From positions 1 through 64,000 of the forward strand of contig CALDUY010000033.1 of the NCBI GenBank assembly GCA_937923405.1: a stretch of 64,000 nucleotides of DNA. The letters run 5' to 3'. Source of the DNA: an uncultured Gemmataceae bacterium (GTDB lineage Bacteria > Planctomycetota > Planctomycetia > Gemmatales > Gemmataceae). The translations under genes were made by a program, and so were the position numbers. Position 1 is the stretch's first letter, and each line of letters starts with the position of its first letter. Below the pieces are notes generated by a model. That model was not told where the DNA came from, did not search any database, and saw only the letters and a program-made list of their open reading frames with translations. Below, piece after piece: positions 26,301 to 34,060 of this stretch.

Positions 26301-26564
26301 GCAAAAGCCGAGGTGACCTATGATATTCTCGCTCGTAAGGGAGGAGCAAAGCTTTATTCTCAAATGGCCTTTCTTTACGAACTGATCCGCGACTCTGATG
26401 GCGCTCCAACTCAGGGAATACGCGAACTCTATGAAGAACAGCAAACTGAGTTGAAAAAATTACTCAGTGAGTGGCAAAAAATCCTCAAAGAAGACCTGGT
26501 CAATCTTAATCTTCTCGCAAAAAAACACGACCTTCCGGTAGTAATTCTTCCAGAACGAAAGTAG
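23331..26564 (+). CDS. Exported Asp-box (BNR/VPS10-like) beta-propeller protein
   Basis: From the ATG at 23331 the protein has 1,077 residues and an immediate signal peptide ('NLILFLSLIYPMQGIA'). The first 750 residues form a propeller with about ten Asp-box motifs, for example 'STDAGKTW', 'TTDGGKSW', 'SRDGGDSW', 'SDDGGETW', 'SLDGGKNW', 'TTDGGRSW' and 'TRDGGTTW'. A beta domain and a helical C-terminus follow. Such proteins resemble sialidase-fold and VPS10/sortilin propellers, but the sialidase catalytic Arg triad is not obvious, so 'glycosyl hydrolase' is only a family label. The function is unknown, probably binding at the cell surface. Confidence 0.88.
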   Translation: MRTYSANLILFLSLIYPMQGIADDFKGGPEPFKRLKFRSVGPSLGGRVCRACGVPGDPLVYYAATAAGGLWKSSDGGFRWQPILDEMEVSSIGSLAVAPSDPNIIYVGTGEANIRGNVEVGNGIYRSTDAGKTWKHVWKQEGQIGTMIVHPTNPDIAYAAVLGKAFGPNPQRGIYRTTDGGKSWQRVLYKNDDTGASDVCLDPNNPRILFAGLWQTRRKPWEMTSGGPGSGLYVSRDGGDSWIQLVPLPKADSPEADREPEKDTKRCPGLPEGIWGKIGLAIAPSDSKRIYALIEANEGGLFRSDDGGETWVRINSNRALQQRAWYYSTLTVHPTNPDVIYFPQVPLLKSIDGGKTLAQVKGPHHGDHHDLWIDPKNPLRMIDSNDGGVDISLDGGKNWYAPPLPICQTYHIAVDQRTPYHIACTIQDIGTAMGPSNSLSSGNRVDWWHSVGGGEAGHIVIDPTDPNLVYAGEYGGYISRFDFRTRQAHPVSIYPFNASGHGAERLKYRFQWTAPIVLSPHDPKTIYHAANVLFRTTDGGRSWTPISGDLTRNDKTKQQWSGGPITGDNTGVEVFCTIFAVAESPKVKGLIWVGSDDGLVHVTRDGGTTWKNVTEGLTRAGLPDWATVTCIEPSPFDAETAYVVVDAHRIDDRKPYLFVTRDGGTTWASLSSKMPDVGYLQVGRVDPKRNGMLYVGSERGVLYSTDDGASWTRLKLNLPPVRVTDLKVNQDDLIVGTNGRSIWIFDDLTPLRTPESDWKDKAVHLFEPRPAIRYRTTGQPRAAQPMASGDNPPSGAGIHYYLKSRPKGDITLEILDSSNQVIRTLSSQKKEAEDPPSVGDFASDDDRSDLLPLSPGLHRIHWDLLHEGAEKIKNAKVDMGNPKYGPWVIPGEYSLRLTVEGKSITTKLVVHPDPRVKLDPTEYREQLRFALMLREDITSLTRCVEALRSVRQQIKDRSKLLGDDKKREDLVVASKAFVEKLDRLEEEFHNAKAEVTYDILARKGGAKLYSQMAFLYELIRDSDGAPTQGIRELYEEQQTELKKLLSEWQKILKEDLVNLNLLAKKHDLPVVILPERK

Positions 26565-26650
26565 GTGATACAGCAATCGATTTTTGATTGCCTTGCATTA
26601 AGTTTTCGACGTATGGTCGTTATTCATCAACAAGATGGAGAGAGTTACTC

Positions 26651-27622
26651 ATGACACAAATTATCGAAACGGTCGTACCAGCGACAACCATGACGTTGGC
26701 AGACGAGGTGCTTGGGATTCTTCGTGAATCAGCTACACCGCTGACTGTACCCCAGATTGAAGCCAAACTGACGACTAAACCCAAGAAAAACGCTGTGCGT
26801 CATCTCATGGGAGAACTGATAAGTCAAAACCGAGTATTTGAATGCGGAAAATCCGGTAGACAATTCCGCTACTGGGACCGTGATGAGACGGTCCTACTCC
26901 GCGATCGATTTCGCCAAAAGGTGCTCGAACTCCTCCGCCAAGGCCCATGCTCCGAAAAAGACCTTATAAACTCCATAAAAGTCGTAGTTCCGGGTTGGAA
27001 TGGGAAAACCATCAAGCACGCATTGCTAGAACTGCAACAAGAGAAGCTGATCTATCCACAGCTTGGCAAAGGTAAACGATTCGGACTAGAAGCCCCCAAT
27101 CCTGTCGCCGAATTGACTTTCTCCAAAACGATTGTGAACAACTTGCGCAAGTCGTTTGACGGAGTAAAGAAGTACGGTGCCACCCTAGAGCAGTTCCTCC
27201 AGCGATTACGTCAGCAGGTCTTCGAGACCCAACAGCAAACAACTGAAACACTTCCCGAAGCTACTCCAAGAACAGAAGCCCCCCGTGAAGTAGATCCACA
27301 GTCTGTGGTAGATGAACCGATCCAATCGGCTAAGACATCAACTGTCGATCCCAATGTCGAGTTAAAAGAATTGATCCTGAAGGTGCTTCACGAGTCTGGT
27401 GTTGGTGTCCCCACAAACATAAGGGAAGTCAAAGAACTCCTTCCCGCGGAATACCGCACTAAAGATCGCTTCGACATCGCTGTGTGGCAGTTAGTCGAAC
27501 AAGAATTGGTTTACGTTTCTCGTCATAATTATCCCGCCGCCCTGACTGACGAAGAGCGAGCTGAACTCTTGAAAGACAATCGTGGAGACTATTATGCGTA
27601 CCTCACTCTCCCCAGCCGATAA
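26651..27622 (+). CDS. Multi-winged-helix protein of an unassigned three-gene cassette
   Basis: The ATG at 26651 (GGAGAG upstream) gives a 323-residue protein. Three segments read as winged helices: about residues 15-75 ('LADEVLGILRESATPLTVPQ'), 85-145 ('VLELLRQGPCSEKDLINSIK') and 245-310 ('LKELILKVLHESGVGVPTN'). A charged linker joins the second and third. No enzyme motif is visible. DNA binding is therefore likely, perhaps recruiting the ATPase encoded next, whose start lies inside this gene (29-base overlap). The region is visibly AT-richer than its surroundings, suggesting a different origin. Confidence 0.75.
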   Translation: MTQIIETVVPATTMTLADEVLGILRESATPLTVPQIEAKLTTKPKKNAVRHLMGELISQNRVFECGKSGRQFRYWDRDETVLLRDRFRQKVLELLRQGPCSEKDLINSIKVVVPGWNGKTIKHALLELQQEKLIYPQLGKGKRFGLEAPNPVAELTFSKTIVNNLRKSFDGVKKYGATLEQFLQRLRQQVFETQQQTTETLPEATPRTEAPREVDPQSVVDEPIQSAKTSTVDPNVELKELILKVLHESGVGVPTNIREVKELLPAEYRTKDRFDIAVWQLVEQELVYVSRHNYPAALTDEERAELLKDNRGDYYAYLTLPSR

Positions 27623-29477
27623 CGCCTTACTACGACAATTGCCGAATCCGTTCGACGATTCGGTCGTTCATTCCGCGGATGTCGATCGATTTCGCCGAAC
27701 ACCTCATGTCAATTCCATTCATGAATCAACCTATCAATTGATATTTAAGTTGCTTGGCGAATCGCGAAAAGTGGGTCAAAAGAGCTTATTTGTCTGGGGA
27801 GAGATTGGTTCGGGAAAAACTCATCTAATTGCAAGAGTGACCAATGATCTCGCCGACAATCCTGAGATGGGAGTTGCCATTTATGTTCACATGCAAGAAG
27901 CAGTTCGAGAGCGACTTTGGTCACACTTGCGCAATTGTTTGGTTAAAGATCTGATGCGTCGTGTGGGAAGAGATCAACCTTCGATACAACTTGACTTTTT
28001 AATTCGCGCGAAGTTTCCTGAACTCCCAACTGGTAAACAACGAACCCAATCCTTAATCGACGATTTGAGCTATATTTTTAGAAAGAATGTCAGTCGAAAT
28101 CCGATTGACAATCTATCTCTTTTACTTCAAAAGCATTGCGGAATTCCTTCAGCAGTTGCTCGTGCAATCAGTCTGATTTTTTCTAATAACGAAGAAACAC
28201 AGGCACTCCACGCCGAAAATTGGCTGCGAGGGGATGATCTTACTGATGAACAACTTAAGTCCATAAGTTTACCAATTGTTGACCATACAGACGCCTCCAG
28301 AGAGGAAGAATCGAGAAAGGTTGTCCTCGCCTTATTGCGTTTAAGTAGTGAGAAACTACCAATCGTTATTTTCTATGACCAACTCGAAGCCTTTCGGGAC
28401 GATCTCCACGATCTTCAGGGGTATTCCAAATTTGGCAAAGTCTTCACTTCAATTCTATGCGAATCCCATTGTCATTTACTCCAGATTGTAACTGCTCGAA
28501 CAGATAATAGAGATCAAATTCGAGGTAGTGCAGATCAAGCAATCCGTGATCGACTATTCACTCACGAGATGTATCTTGCACCACTCCAATGGGAGCAAGT
28601 GAATTATCTCCTATTGTGTAGACTGAACGCACATTCTGACTTACGAAAGCTTCGCCACCAGCGAATCGCTGAGGGTGCGGAGCAGTTATGGCCTATAACA
28701 AGAGAATATGTCGATCGGCTCAATAACGAGTTGAGGCATCGCTGTACTCCCCGTATTCTTTTGAATGAGTGCAAAAAGGAGTATGATCGAGTTTGCCAAC
28801 TCACTGTCCCATCGCCTGCTCGCATGGAGTATCTCTGCACGCAACTAGAACGCAGAAGTCGCGACTCACAATTAGAGCCACCCCAAGATCGACTATTTTT
28901 TGTACTTGCTGGAGTACCTATTCTATCGCAATTATTGAACTATGAAGTAAAAGAAATCACTAATTCGCCTCTCCAAAACGAATTTCCGGATGCAAATTTA
29001 ATCGTTCAAACATCTGGACAACAAATATGGATCTATTCCGCTTGTGCCTATAAGCCACAAATTTGGCAACGTTTTAGACGCTGGTGTGACAAATGGAACC
29101 AGCAATTGAACCGCTCTACGAGAATACATCGATTGCTGCTCATTGGAACTAGAGACCTAGCCTCGTTACCGGAAAAAACGCGCGAATATTTGAAACGATT
29201 AACTCGGTTAAACGGTGTCAGTTACACTTGTCCGTCCGAAGAGTCGGCGGCTACTTTTTATGCTCTACAGCGATTGCTTCGAATCGCCGCCTCAGGTGAT
29301 CTCAGCCAAGACGGCGAGCGTATTGAACCGGTCGATGTATTGGATTGGGCAAAACAAAGTATCAATGAACCGTTGCATCCTCTGGGAGTCGTGAGACTGT
29401 TGGCGGATGCCCTCGGATTCGACATCACTAAACTTGCTACCCCAATACTCGGACGTCCTAAGCAAGTCGTGCAATGA
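27594..29477 (+). CDS. P-loop ATPase of an unassigned three-gene cassette
   Basis: From the ATG at 27594 the protein has 627 residues. Walker A is 'GEIGSGKT' at 69-76, in 'SLFVWGEIGSGKTHLIARV'. The Walker B strand 'LPIVIFYDQLEAF' (255-267) has Asp-Gln where Asp-Glu is usual. A sensor-like 'LLQIVTARTDNRDQI' and an 'AIRDRLF' arginine region follow, fitting an AAA+/STAND-like ATPase. Residues about 430-560 form a second alpha/beta domain ('FPDANLIVQTSGQQIWIYSA', 'RIHRLLLIGTRDLASLP') that I cannot assign. It overlaps the winged-helix gene by 29 bases and the membrane-protein gene by four. It may be a defence, replication-linked or surveillance ATPase; none is proven. Confidence 0.78.
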   Translation: MRTSLSPADNALLRQLPNPFDDSVVHSADVDRFRRTPHVNSIHESTYQLIFKLLGESRKVGQKSLFVWGEIGSGKTHLIARVTNDLADNPEMGVAIYVHMQEAVRERLWSHLRNCLVKDLMRRVGRDQPSIQLDFLIRAKFPELPTGKQRTQSLIDDLSYIFRKNVSRNPIDNLSLLLQKHCGIPSAVARAISLIFSNNEETQALHAENWLRGDDLTDEQLKSISLPIVDHTDASREEESRKVVLALLRLSSEKLPIVIFYDQLEAFRDDLHDLQGYSKFGKVFTSILCESHCHLLQIVTARTDNRDQIRGSADQAIRDRLFTHEMYLAPLQWEQVNYLLLCRLNAHSDLRKLRHQRIAEGAEQLWPITREYVDRLNNELRHRCTPRILLNECKKEYDRVCQLTVPSPARMEYLCTQLERRSRDSQLEPPQDRLFFVLAGVPILSQLLNYEVKEITNSPLQNEFPDANLIVQTSGQQIWIYSACAYKPQIWQRFRRWCDKWNQQLNRSTRIHRLLLIGTRDLASLPEKTREYLKRLTRLNGVSYTCPSEESAATFYALQRLLRIAASGDLSQDGERIEPVDVLDWAKQSINEPLHPLGVVRLLADALGFDITKLATPILGRPKQVVQ

Positions 29478-29854
29478 ATAAAAATTCCAACTTCGACGAT
29501 CGTGAAGCAGATCATCATGATGAATGGTTGTTTGGTGGACTTGCCGCACTGTGTGCCGCTGCCTTGACACAACTAGGTAACACGCAAGCAGAATCACTTA
29601 GTTGTCTTGGCCTCGGTATACTAAGTTTTGCGGTGGCCATACCGCTGCTAGTGTTTAGCTTGTTGGTAACACGAATTACCTCAATCCCCCGAACCGGCTT
29701 GCGTTACTTGGCTGATGTGCTTGGAGTCCTCTTTTCGTTTGTCGGATTGTCTTGCCTGATTTTGCACATGAACCAGTTCGCCGGCCTAGCATTTATAACC
29801 ACAACTGTCATCGCAATTATACTTTATCTAAGAATTATCCGACAAAGTCGATGA
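29474..29854 (+). CDS. Small four-helix membrane protein of the cassette
   Basis: The 126-residue protein has four hydrophobic segments: 'LFGGLAALCAAALTQLG', 'LGLGILSFAVAIPLLVFSLL', 'LADVLGVLFSFVGLSCLIL' and 'LAFITTTVIAIILYL'. The N-terminus is acidic and His-rich ('NFDDREADHHDEW'). It overlaps the ATPase stop by four bases (ATGA), implying co-translation. No family is recognised. In a toxin-like or defence arrangement such a protein could be a membrane effector, but that is inference from layout only. Confidence 0.65.
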   Translation: MNKNSNFDDREADHHDEWLFGGLAALCAAALTQLGNTQAESLSCLGLGILSFAVAIPLLVFSLLVTRITSIPRTGLRYLADVLGVLFSFVGLSCLILHMNQFAGLAFITTTVIAIILYLRIIRQSR

Positions 29855-29899
29855 GAAAAGTCGGTTTTATAAATTTTTCCAGTGCGATGAATAATCCGC

Positions 29900-29928
29900 T
29901 TGAGCAGCCATCGTCAGCAAGCTAAAAT
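29900..29928 (+). promoter_or_regulatory. Promoter of tRNA-Gly
   Basis: TTGAGC and TAAAAT (5 of 6 to TATAAT) are separated by exactly 17 bases. The predicted start near 29935 lies about 14 bases before the mature tRNA. Confidence 0.6.
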
Positions 29929-29948
29929 GCAGGAACATGGTCACCACT

Positions 29949-30020
<72 letters not shown>

Positions 30021-30030
30021 CTGACTCGGG

Positions 30031-30067
30031 GCCGGTTGTCCGTCGAGGACAGCCGGCTCTTTGTGTT
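30031..30067 (+). terminator. Terminator of tRNA-Gly
   Basis: GCCGGTTGTCC pairs with GGACAGCCGGC (one G-U) across a five-base loop and is followed by a T-rich run, 11 bases after the tRNA. Confidence 0.7.
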
Positions 30068-30122
30068 GTCGGTATAGCTAAGGTCATGAATCCGCCGTGC
30101 AAAGGCAAAGAGGCGACTTTCC

Positions 30123-31169
30123 ATGACTAATTATCTCATCTACGGTGCAAATGGATATACCGGATCTCTAATTGTTCGTATGGCCGTGGAACGCGGTCAT
30201 CGCCCGATTCTCGCGGGGCGTAGTGACAGCGTCGTGACACTAGCTAGATCACATCAGCTAGAGAGTCGGCGGTTTGGGTTAGACGAACCTACGCGAATCG
30301 ATGCTGGACTAGCGGGAGTGACTGCAGTGCTTCACTGTGCGGGCCCATTTCAACACACCGCCCAGGCTATGGCTCAGGCCTGTTTGCGAAACAAGGTACA
30401 TTATCTCGATGTGACCGGAGAAATCGGCGTATTCGAAATGCTCGCCGGTTTGGATCGCCAAGCGCGAGACGCTGGAGTGATGTTATTACCGGGAGTCGGC
30501 TTTGATGTTGTGCCAACAGATTGCCTGGCAGTGCATCTCAAACGCCGTTTACCCACGGCTACGCATCTCGCTCTAGGGATGCAGACGTTCGGGAGACTGT
30601 CTCGCGGAACAGCTACTACGATGGCCGAAAACTTTCATCGCGGCGGAGCGGTGCGGCTGGGTGGAGTGATCAAAGCTGTGCCGGCCTGCTGGAAGACACG
30701 CACGATCGACTTTGGCCGCGGTCCGACCGTTGCGATGACAATCCCCTGGGGCGACGTTTCCACGGCTTGGTACAGCACTGGAATCCCGAATATCGAGGTG
30801 TACATGGCGGCTCCGTGGAAGGTACGGATGTTCGCCCGGATTAGCCGCTGGTTGGGCTGGCTGCTCCGCACGGAGTTTATGCAACGACGCCTGAAGCAGC
30901 GAATCCAGGCCGGACCGCCGGGACCGACCGACGAGGAGCGAGCGCGTGGCAAGTGTTATCTGTGGGGCGAAGTCAGCGACGACCGCGGTGCCAGCGCTGT
31001 TAGCCGAGTACGAGGTCCAGAAGGCTACACGGCGACAGCCTTGACCGCACTGGCTGTACTGGACCAAGTGCAACAGGGCCAAGTCACCCCCGGTTTTCAA
31101 ACCCCTGCGAAGATGTATGGCGCGGACTTTTTGCTCGCCATTCCTGGATTTCAGCGGACCGATGAGTGA
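30123..31169 (+). CDS. Saccharopine dehydrogenase-like oxidoreductase (trans-acting enoyl reductase type)
   Basis: The 348-residue protein opens with a Rossmann NAD(P) motif ('YLIYGANGYTGSLIVRMAVE') and continues with 'VTAVLHCAGPFQHTAQ', 'HYLDVTGEIGVFEML' and 'LLPGVGFDVVPTDCLA', typical of the saccharopine-dehydrogenase/trans-acting enoyl reductase family. Members reduce or epimerise lipid or amino-acid intermediates; the substrate is not readable. The C-terminal part ('EVSDDRGASAVSRVRGPEGY') closes the fold. No clear operon partner; it is convergent with the following gene (6-base gap). Confidence 0.85.
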   Translation: MTNYLIYGANGYTGSLIVRMAVERGHRPILAGRSDSVVTLARSHQLESRRFGLDEPTRIDAGLAGVTAVLHCAGPFQHTAQAMAQACLRNKVHYLDVTGEIGVFEMLAGLDRQARDAGVMLLPGVGFDVVPTDCLAVHLKRRLPTATHLALGMQTFGRLSRGTATTMAENFHRGGAVRLGGVIKAVPACWKTRTIDFGRGPTVAMTIPWGDVSTAWYSTGIPNIEVYMAAPWKVRMFARISRWLGWLLRTEFMQRRLKQRIQAGPPGPTDEERARGKCYLWGEVSDDRGASAVSRVRGPEGYTATALTALAVLDQVQQGQVTPGFQTPAKMYGADFLLAIPGFQRTDE

Positions 31170-31175
31170 GTCGAT

Positions 31176-31559
31176 TCACACCTTCGAACGATGAAAATGG
31201 ACGTGCTTCCAACCGTTGGCTTGCCGCTGCCAGATCCGCGTTTCGTTGTTGGCCGTCGTCATTGCTGTACCGTTTTCGAGCTTCTGCACCAAGCGTGTGT
31301 AGCAAACGATCGCCACGTCGCCGAGTAGCCGAACGCGCGGACAACAGATCGTCGTTTGATGGGGTCCACGAATGCCGCCCAGATCGAAATAGAAGCGATG
31401 AAAATTCATGCCCTCAACCAGTTGTCCGTGTGCCTCTGGTTCAAAGGCCGACAGGGTTGGGTCGCACAGTTCGGAGTAGGTAGCCCAGTCGCCGTTGGCG
31501 ATGCTGTCGAGCAGTTTCTGAGTGAGTGCGATCAGTTCGGTCTCTGTCGATGAAGACAT
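31176..31559 (-). CDS. CaMKII-association-domain (SnoaL-like) protein
   Basis: The ATG at 31559 gives 127 residues, the normal size of a single association domain. Motifs 'LLDSIANGDWATYSELCDP', 'FEPEAHGQLVEGMNFHRFYF' and 'ETRIWQRQANGWKHVHFHRS' match the calcium/calmodulin-dependent kinase II association domain, an NTF2-like cone fold. Bacterial stand-alone members are oligomeric proteins of unknown role. It lies 23 bases downstream of the Mug-like glycosylase gene and is probably co-transcribed with it. Confidence 0.85.
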   Translation of the reverse strand: MSSSTETELIALTQKLLDSIANGDWATYSELCDPTLSAFEPEAHGQLVEGMNFHRFYFDLGGIRGPHQTTICCPRVRLLGDVAIVCYTRLVQKLENGTAMTTANNETRIWQRQANGWKHVHFHRSKV

Positions 31560-31582
31560 GAGTTTGCTCCTTTTCTGGACAT

Positions 31583-32152
31583 TTAGGATCTTTGAACTGC
31601 TTTTCGCAATTCCGTGAAGAGTTTGGCCAAATCTTCGAGTTGATAATGCGCATTCAGCCCGCTGGGATTGGGCAGGAGCCAAGCGACGGCTTTGCCAATC
31701 GGTTCGGGTTGTCGCCCGACCTGTGCCTCCTTGCGTCCAAAAGCGATTCGATACGAAGTTACTCCTAATAGGGCGACGAATCGAGGTCGGTATCGTTTCA
31801 CTTTGCGAGTGAGAACTCGTCCACCCTCGATCAGTTCGTTAGCGGTTAGTTCATCGGCTCTGGAACTGGCACGAGTTACCATGTTGGTGATGCCCAAACG
31901 ATATTCAAGCAACAGCTGTTCCTCAAACGGCGTCAGCACGCGTGGTGTGAAGCCGGCGGCATGCAGAGCTGGCCAGAAGCGATTGCCCGGTCGGCCAAAG
32001 TGATGCCCAATGGCCGCCGAGTACAACCCGGGATTGATGCCCACGAATAGAACATCTAATTCCGGAGCGAGAATATCCTTGATAGTTTTGCCATCAGCGG
32101 CCATGAGTTGTTCGCGAGTCGGTTTCCAGGGTGGTTCCATGTCAGGCTTCAT
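31583..32152 (-). CDS. mug: G/U mismatch-specific DNA glycosylase
   Basis: The 189-residue protein has the Mug-type active-site motif 'VLFVGINPGLYSAAIGHHF' with the Asn of 'GINPG', and the C-terminal 'LLPNPSGLNAHY' that inserts into DNA. The enzyme removes uracil or thymine mispaired with guanine in base-excision repair. Length fits the family. The start overlaps the end of the DUF309 gene upstream by 11 bases (a second ATG at 32143 is possible), so the two are coupled. Confidence 0.92.
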   Translation of the reverse strand: MKPDMEPPWKPTREQLMAADGKTIKDILAPELDVLFVGINPGLYSAAIGHHFGRPGNRFWPALHAAGFTPRVLTPFEEQLLLEYRLGITNMVTRASSRADELTANELIEGGRVLTRKVKRYRPRFVALLGVTSYRIAFGRKEAQVGRQPEPIGKAVAWLLPNPSGLNAHYQLEDLAKLFTELRKAVQRS

Positions 32153-32699
32153 CGTTCAATTTCAACTCGAAGGGAAAGACGATTTGGACCGCCTCAGCAT
32201 TATGGCAATGATCCGAAGCTAAACTTTGAGCCACTTCACAGGCGCGAAGCAGTTTCGAGAGTCTTAAGCCAACGAATATATCCTGCTGGGTGGCATGACG
32301 AACTCGCTCGAACAGGCGTTTGGCACCCTGAGAGTGGCTTTCCGTTCCTAGTCGCTTGCCTTCGCGGATTTTCACACCTGCCGCTGCCAGCTTGATGAGT
32401 CCCTGCAACAGCCATGCTACGGGGCCAGTCCTTCCCGCCGCATGCCAGAGTCGCTCCCAGACTTCGTGGGACTCCCAGTAGTAACCATGATTAAACAAAT
32501 CGATCGCGAACAGATACTCGGGGCTGTTATGATAATGTTCCGGCTCGAGCGGCAACGTCGGAGCGTGGCTCTGTCCAAAGGAGTGCCCTGCGGGATCACT
32601 CAGCGGATGGGGAAAGCGTCCGGGAACATAACTATAGGGCGGAAACGCCCTGGTACTGTAGCGTCTAATTCGAGTTGGTCGATCCTCTCGGCTTTCCAT
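32142..32699 (-). CDS. DUF309 family protein
   Basis: The ATG at 32699 is preferred, giving 185 residues; an in-frame ATG at 32753 is possible. The DUF309 signature is clear: 'AIDLFNHGYYWESHEVWERL' followed by 'LLQGLIKLAAAGVKIREG'. DUF309 proteins are small all-helical proteins of unknown function. It is divergent from the first beta-propeller gene and overlaps the glycosylase start. Confidence 0.88.
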   Translation of the reverse strand: MESREDRPTRIRRYSTRAFPPYSYVPGRFPHPLSDPAGHSFGQSHAPTLPLEPEHYHNSPEYLFAIDLFNHGYYWESHEVWERLWHAAGRTGPVAWLLQGLIKLAAAGVKIREGKRLGTESHSQGAKRLFERVRHATQQDIFVGLRLSKLLRACEVAQSLASDHCHNAEAVQIVFPFELKLNDEA

Positions 32700-32765
32700 C
32701 GTCGCCTGCTTCCGTAACAAGAACAAGAGACCTCCCGCCCTCTTCCTGCACATGATAGGTGAACC

Positions 32766-34058
32766 ATGCGAACCAGCCTGACACTTTTGTTTGCGATGTT
32801 CGTTCTGTCGTCGTTGTCGTTCGCTGGAGACTGGCCGGCTTTTCGAGGACCAGATCATACGGGCGTGTCGAAGGAAACCGGATTGCTGAAGACTTGGCCT
32901 AGCGATGGTCCAAAATTACTCTGGCAGTCGGACAAGGCAGGATTGGGCTACGCCGGCCTTGCCGTGGTCGGTGGCACAGTTTACACGATGGGATGTCGCG
33001 GTGAAGACGAATACCTGATTGCCCTGGACGAGAAAGGCAAGGAAAAGTGGGCCGCGAAAATTGGTCCGACGTTCGACTGGGATGCTAACTCGTGGAGCAA
33101 AGGACCAAACGCCACTCCCACGGTGGATGGAGATTTGATCTTCGCGCTGAGCAGCCGTGGAATGCTCTTAGCGGCAAACAAAAGCAACGGCAAGGAGGTC
33201 TGGAAACTCGATTTGGTCAAGCAACTTGGTGGTGAGGTCAACGATATCGGCGGCGGCTACGAAGGTTTGGGATGGGGCTACTCCTGGTCGCCAGTGGTCG
33301 ATGGCGACACCTTGGTGTTGCTGCCAGGAGGAAGCAAGGGCCTCTTTGCTGCCGTGGACAAGAAGACCGGCAAAGTCAAATGGCAGAGTAAAGAGATCGC
33401 TGAAGCAGCAACTTATGGCTCACCGACAGTGGCCACGATCGGCGGGACAAAACAATACTTGGCGGTGACCCAAAAAACCCTAGTCGGCGTCGCCGCCAGC
33501 GATGGAAGCGTTCTCTGGAAACACACGCGCGAGGAAGACTATCCCGATATCGTTTGTGCCACGCCCATTGTGCAGGACAACATCGTCTACCTCAGTGTGG
33601 GCAAACTCGGCGGTTCTGAAGCGTTTCAAGTGTCTGGAAGCGGTGGCAAGTTCCGTGTCGAAACTGCATGGTCGAACAAGTTGCTGTGCAACTATCATTC
33701 TGGTGTGGTGAAGGTTGGCGAGTATGTTTATGGCTATCACGAAGACCGGCACTGGGCCTGTCAGAACTTTGCCACGGGTGAGTTGGCTTGGCCCAAAGGT
33801 CGAACTCGGCAGGCGATCAAGGCAGGCGGCTTCGTCGCCGCCGATGGCCGCTTGTACGTTCTCGACGATCAAGGGGTGTTGGCCATGCTCGAAGCCAGCC
33901 CAACGGCTTTCAAGGTGGTCAGCCAGTATAAACTGCCTGATTCGATGCGGTCCAAACAGCGAAAGTCAGCTGGCGGAATTTGGACCTATCCCTCCCTGAG
34001 CGATGGCAAACTCTACATTCGCGATCAAGAATTGGTCTTTTGCTTCCAGGTGAAGTAA
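32766..34058 (+). CDS. Exported PQQ-like beta-propeller protein 1
   Basis: The 430-residue protein has a signal peptide ('LTLLFAMFVLSSLSFAGDW') and then 'WPAFRGPDHTGVS', the usual opening of planctomycete PQQ-like propellers. Repeats with tryptophan docking motifs follow ('GKEVWKLD', 'GKVKWQSK', 'DGSVLWKH'). It lacks the vicinal Cys pair of quinoprotein alcohol dehydrogenases, so PQQ binding is uncertain; a structural or binding role is as likely. The next gene starts two bases after its stop, so it is co-transcribed with a ligase. Confidence 0.88.
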   Translation: MRTSLTLLFAMFVLSSLSFAGDWPAFRGPDHTGVSKETGLLKTWPSDGPKLLWQSDKAGLGYAGLAVVGGTVYTMGCRGEDEYLIALDEKGKEKWAAKIGPTFDWDANSWSKGPNATPTVDGDLIFALSSRGMLLAANKSNGKEVWKLDLVKQLGGEVNDIGGGYEGLGWGYSWSPVVDGDTLVLLPGGSKGLFAAVDKKTGKVKWQSKEIAEAATYGSPTVATIGGTKQYLAVTQKTLVGVAASDGSVLWKHTREEDYPDIVCATPIVQDNIVYLSVGKLGGSEAFQVSGSGGKFRVETAWSNKLLCNYHSGVVKVGEYVYGYHEDRHWACQNFATGELAWPKGRTRQAIKAGGFVAADGRLYVLDDQGVLAMLEASPTAFKVVSQYKLPDSMRSKQRKSAGGIWTYPSLSDGKLYIRDQELVFCFQVK

Positions 34059-34060
34059 CA

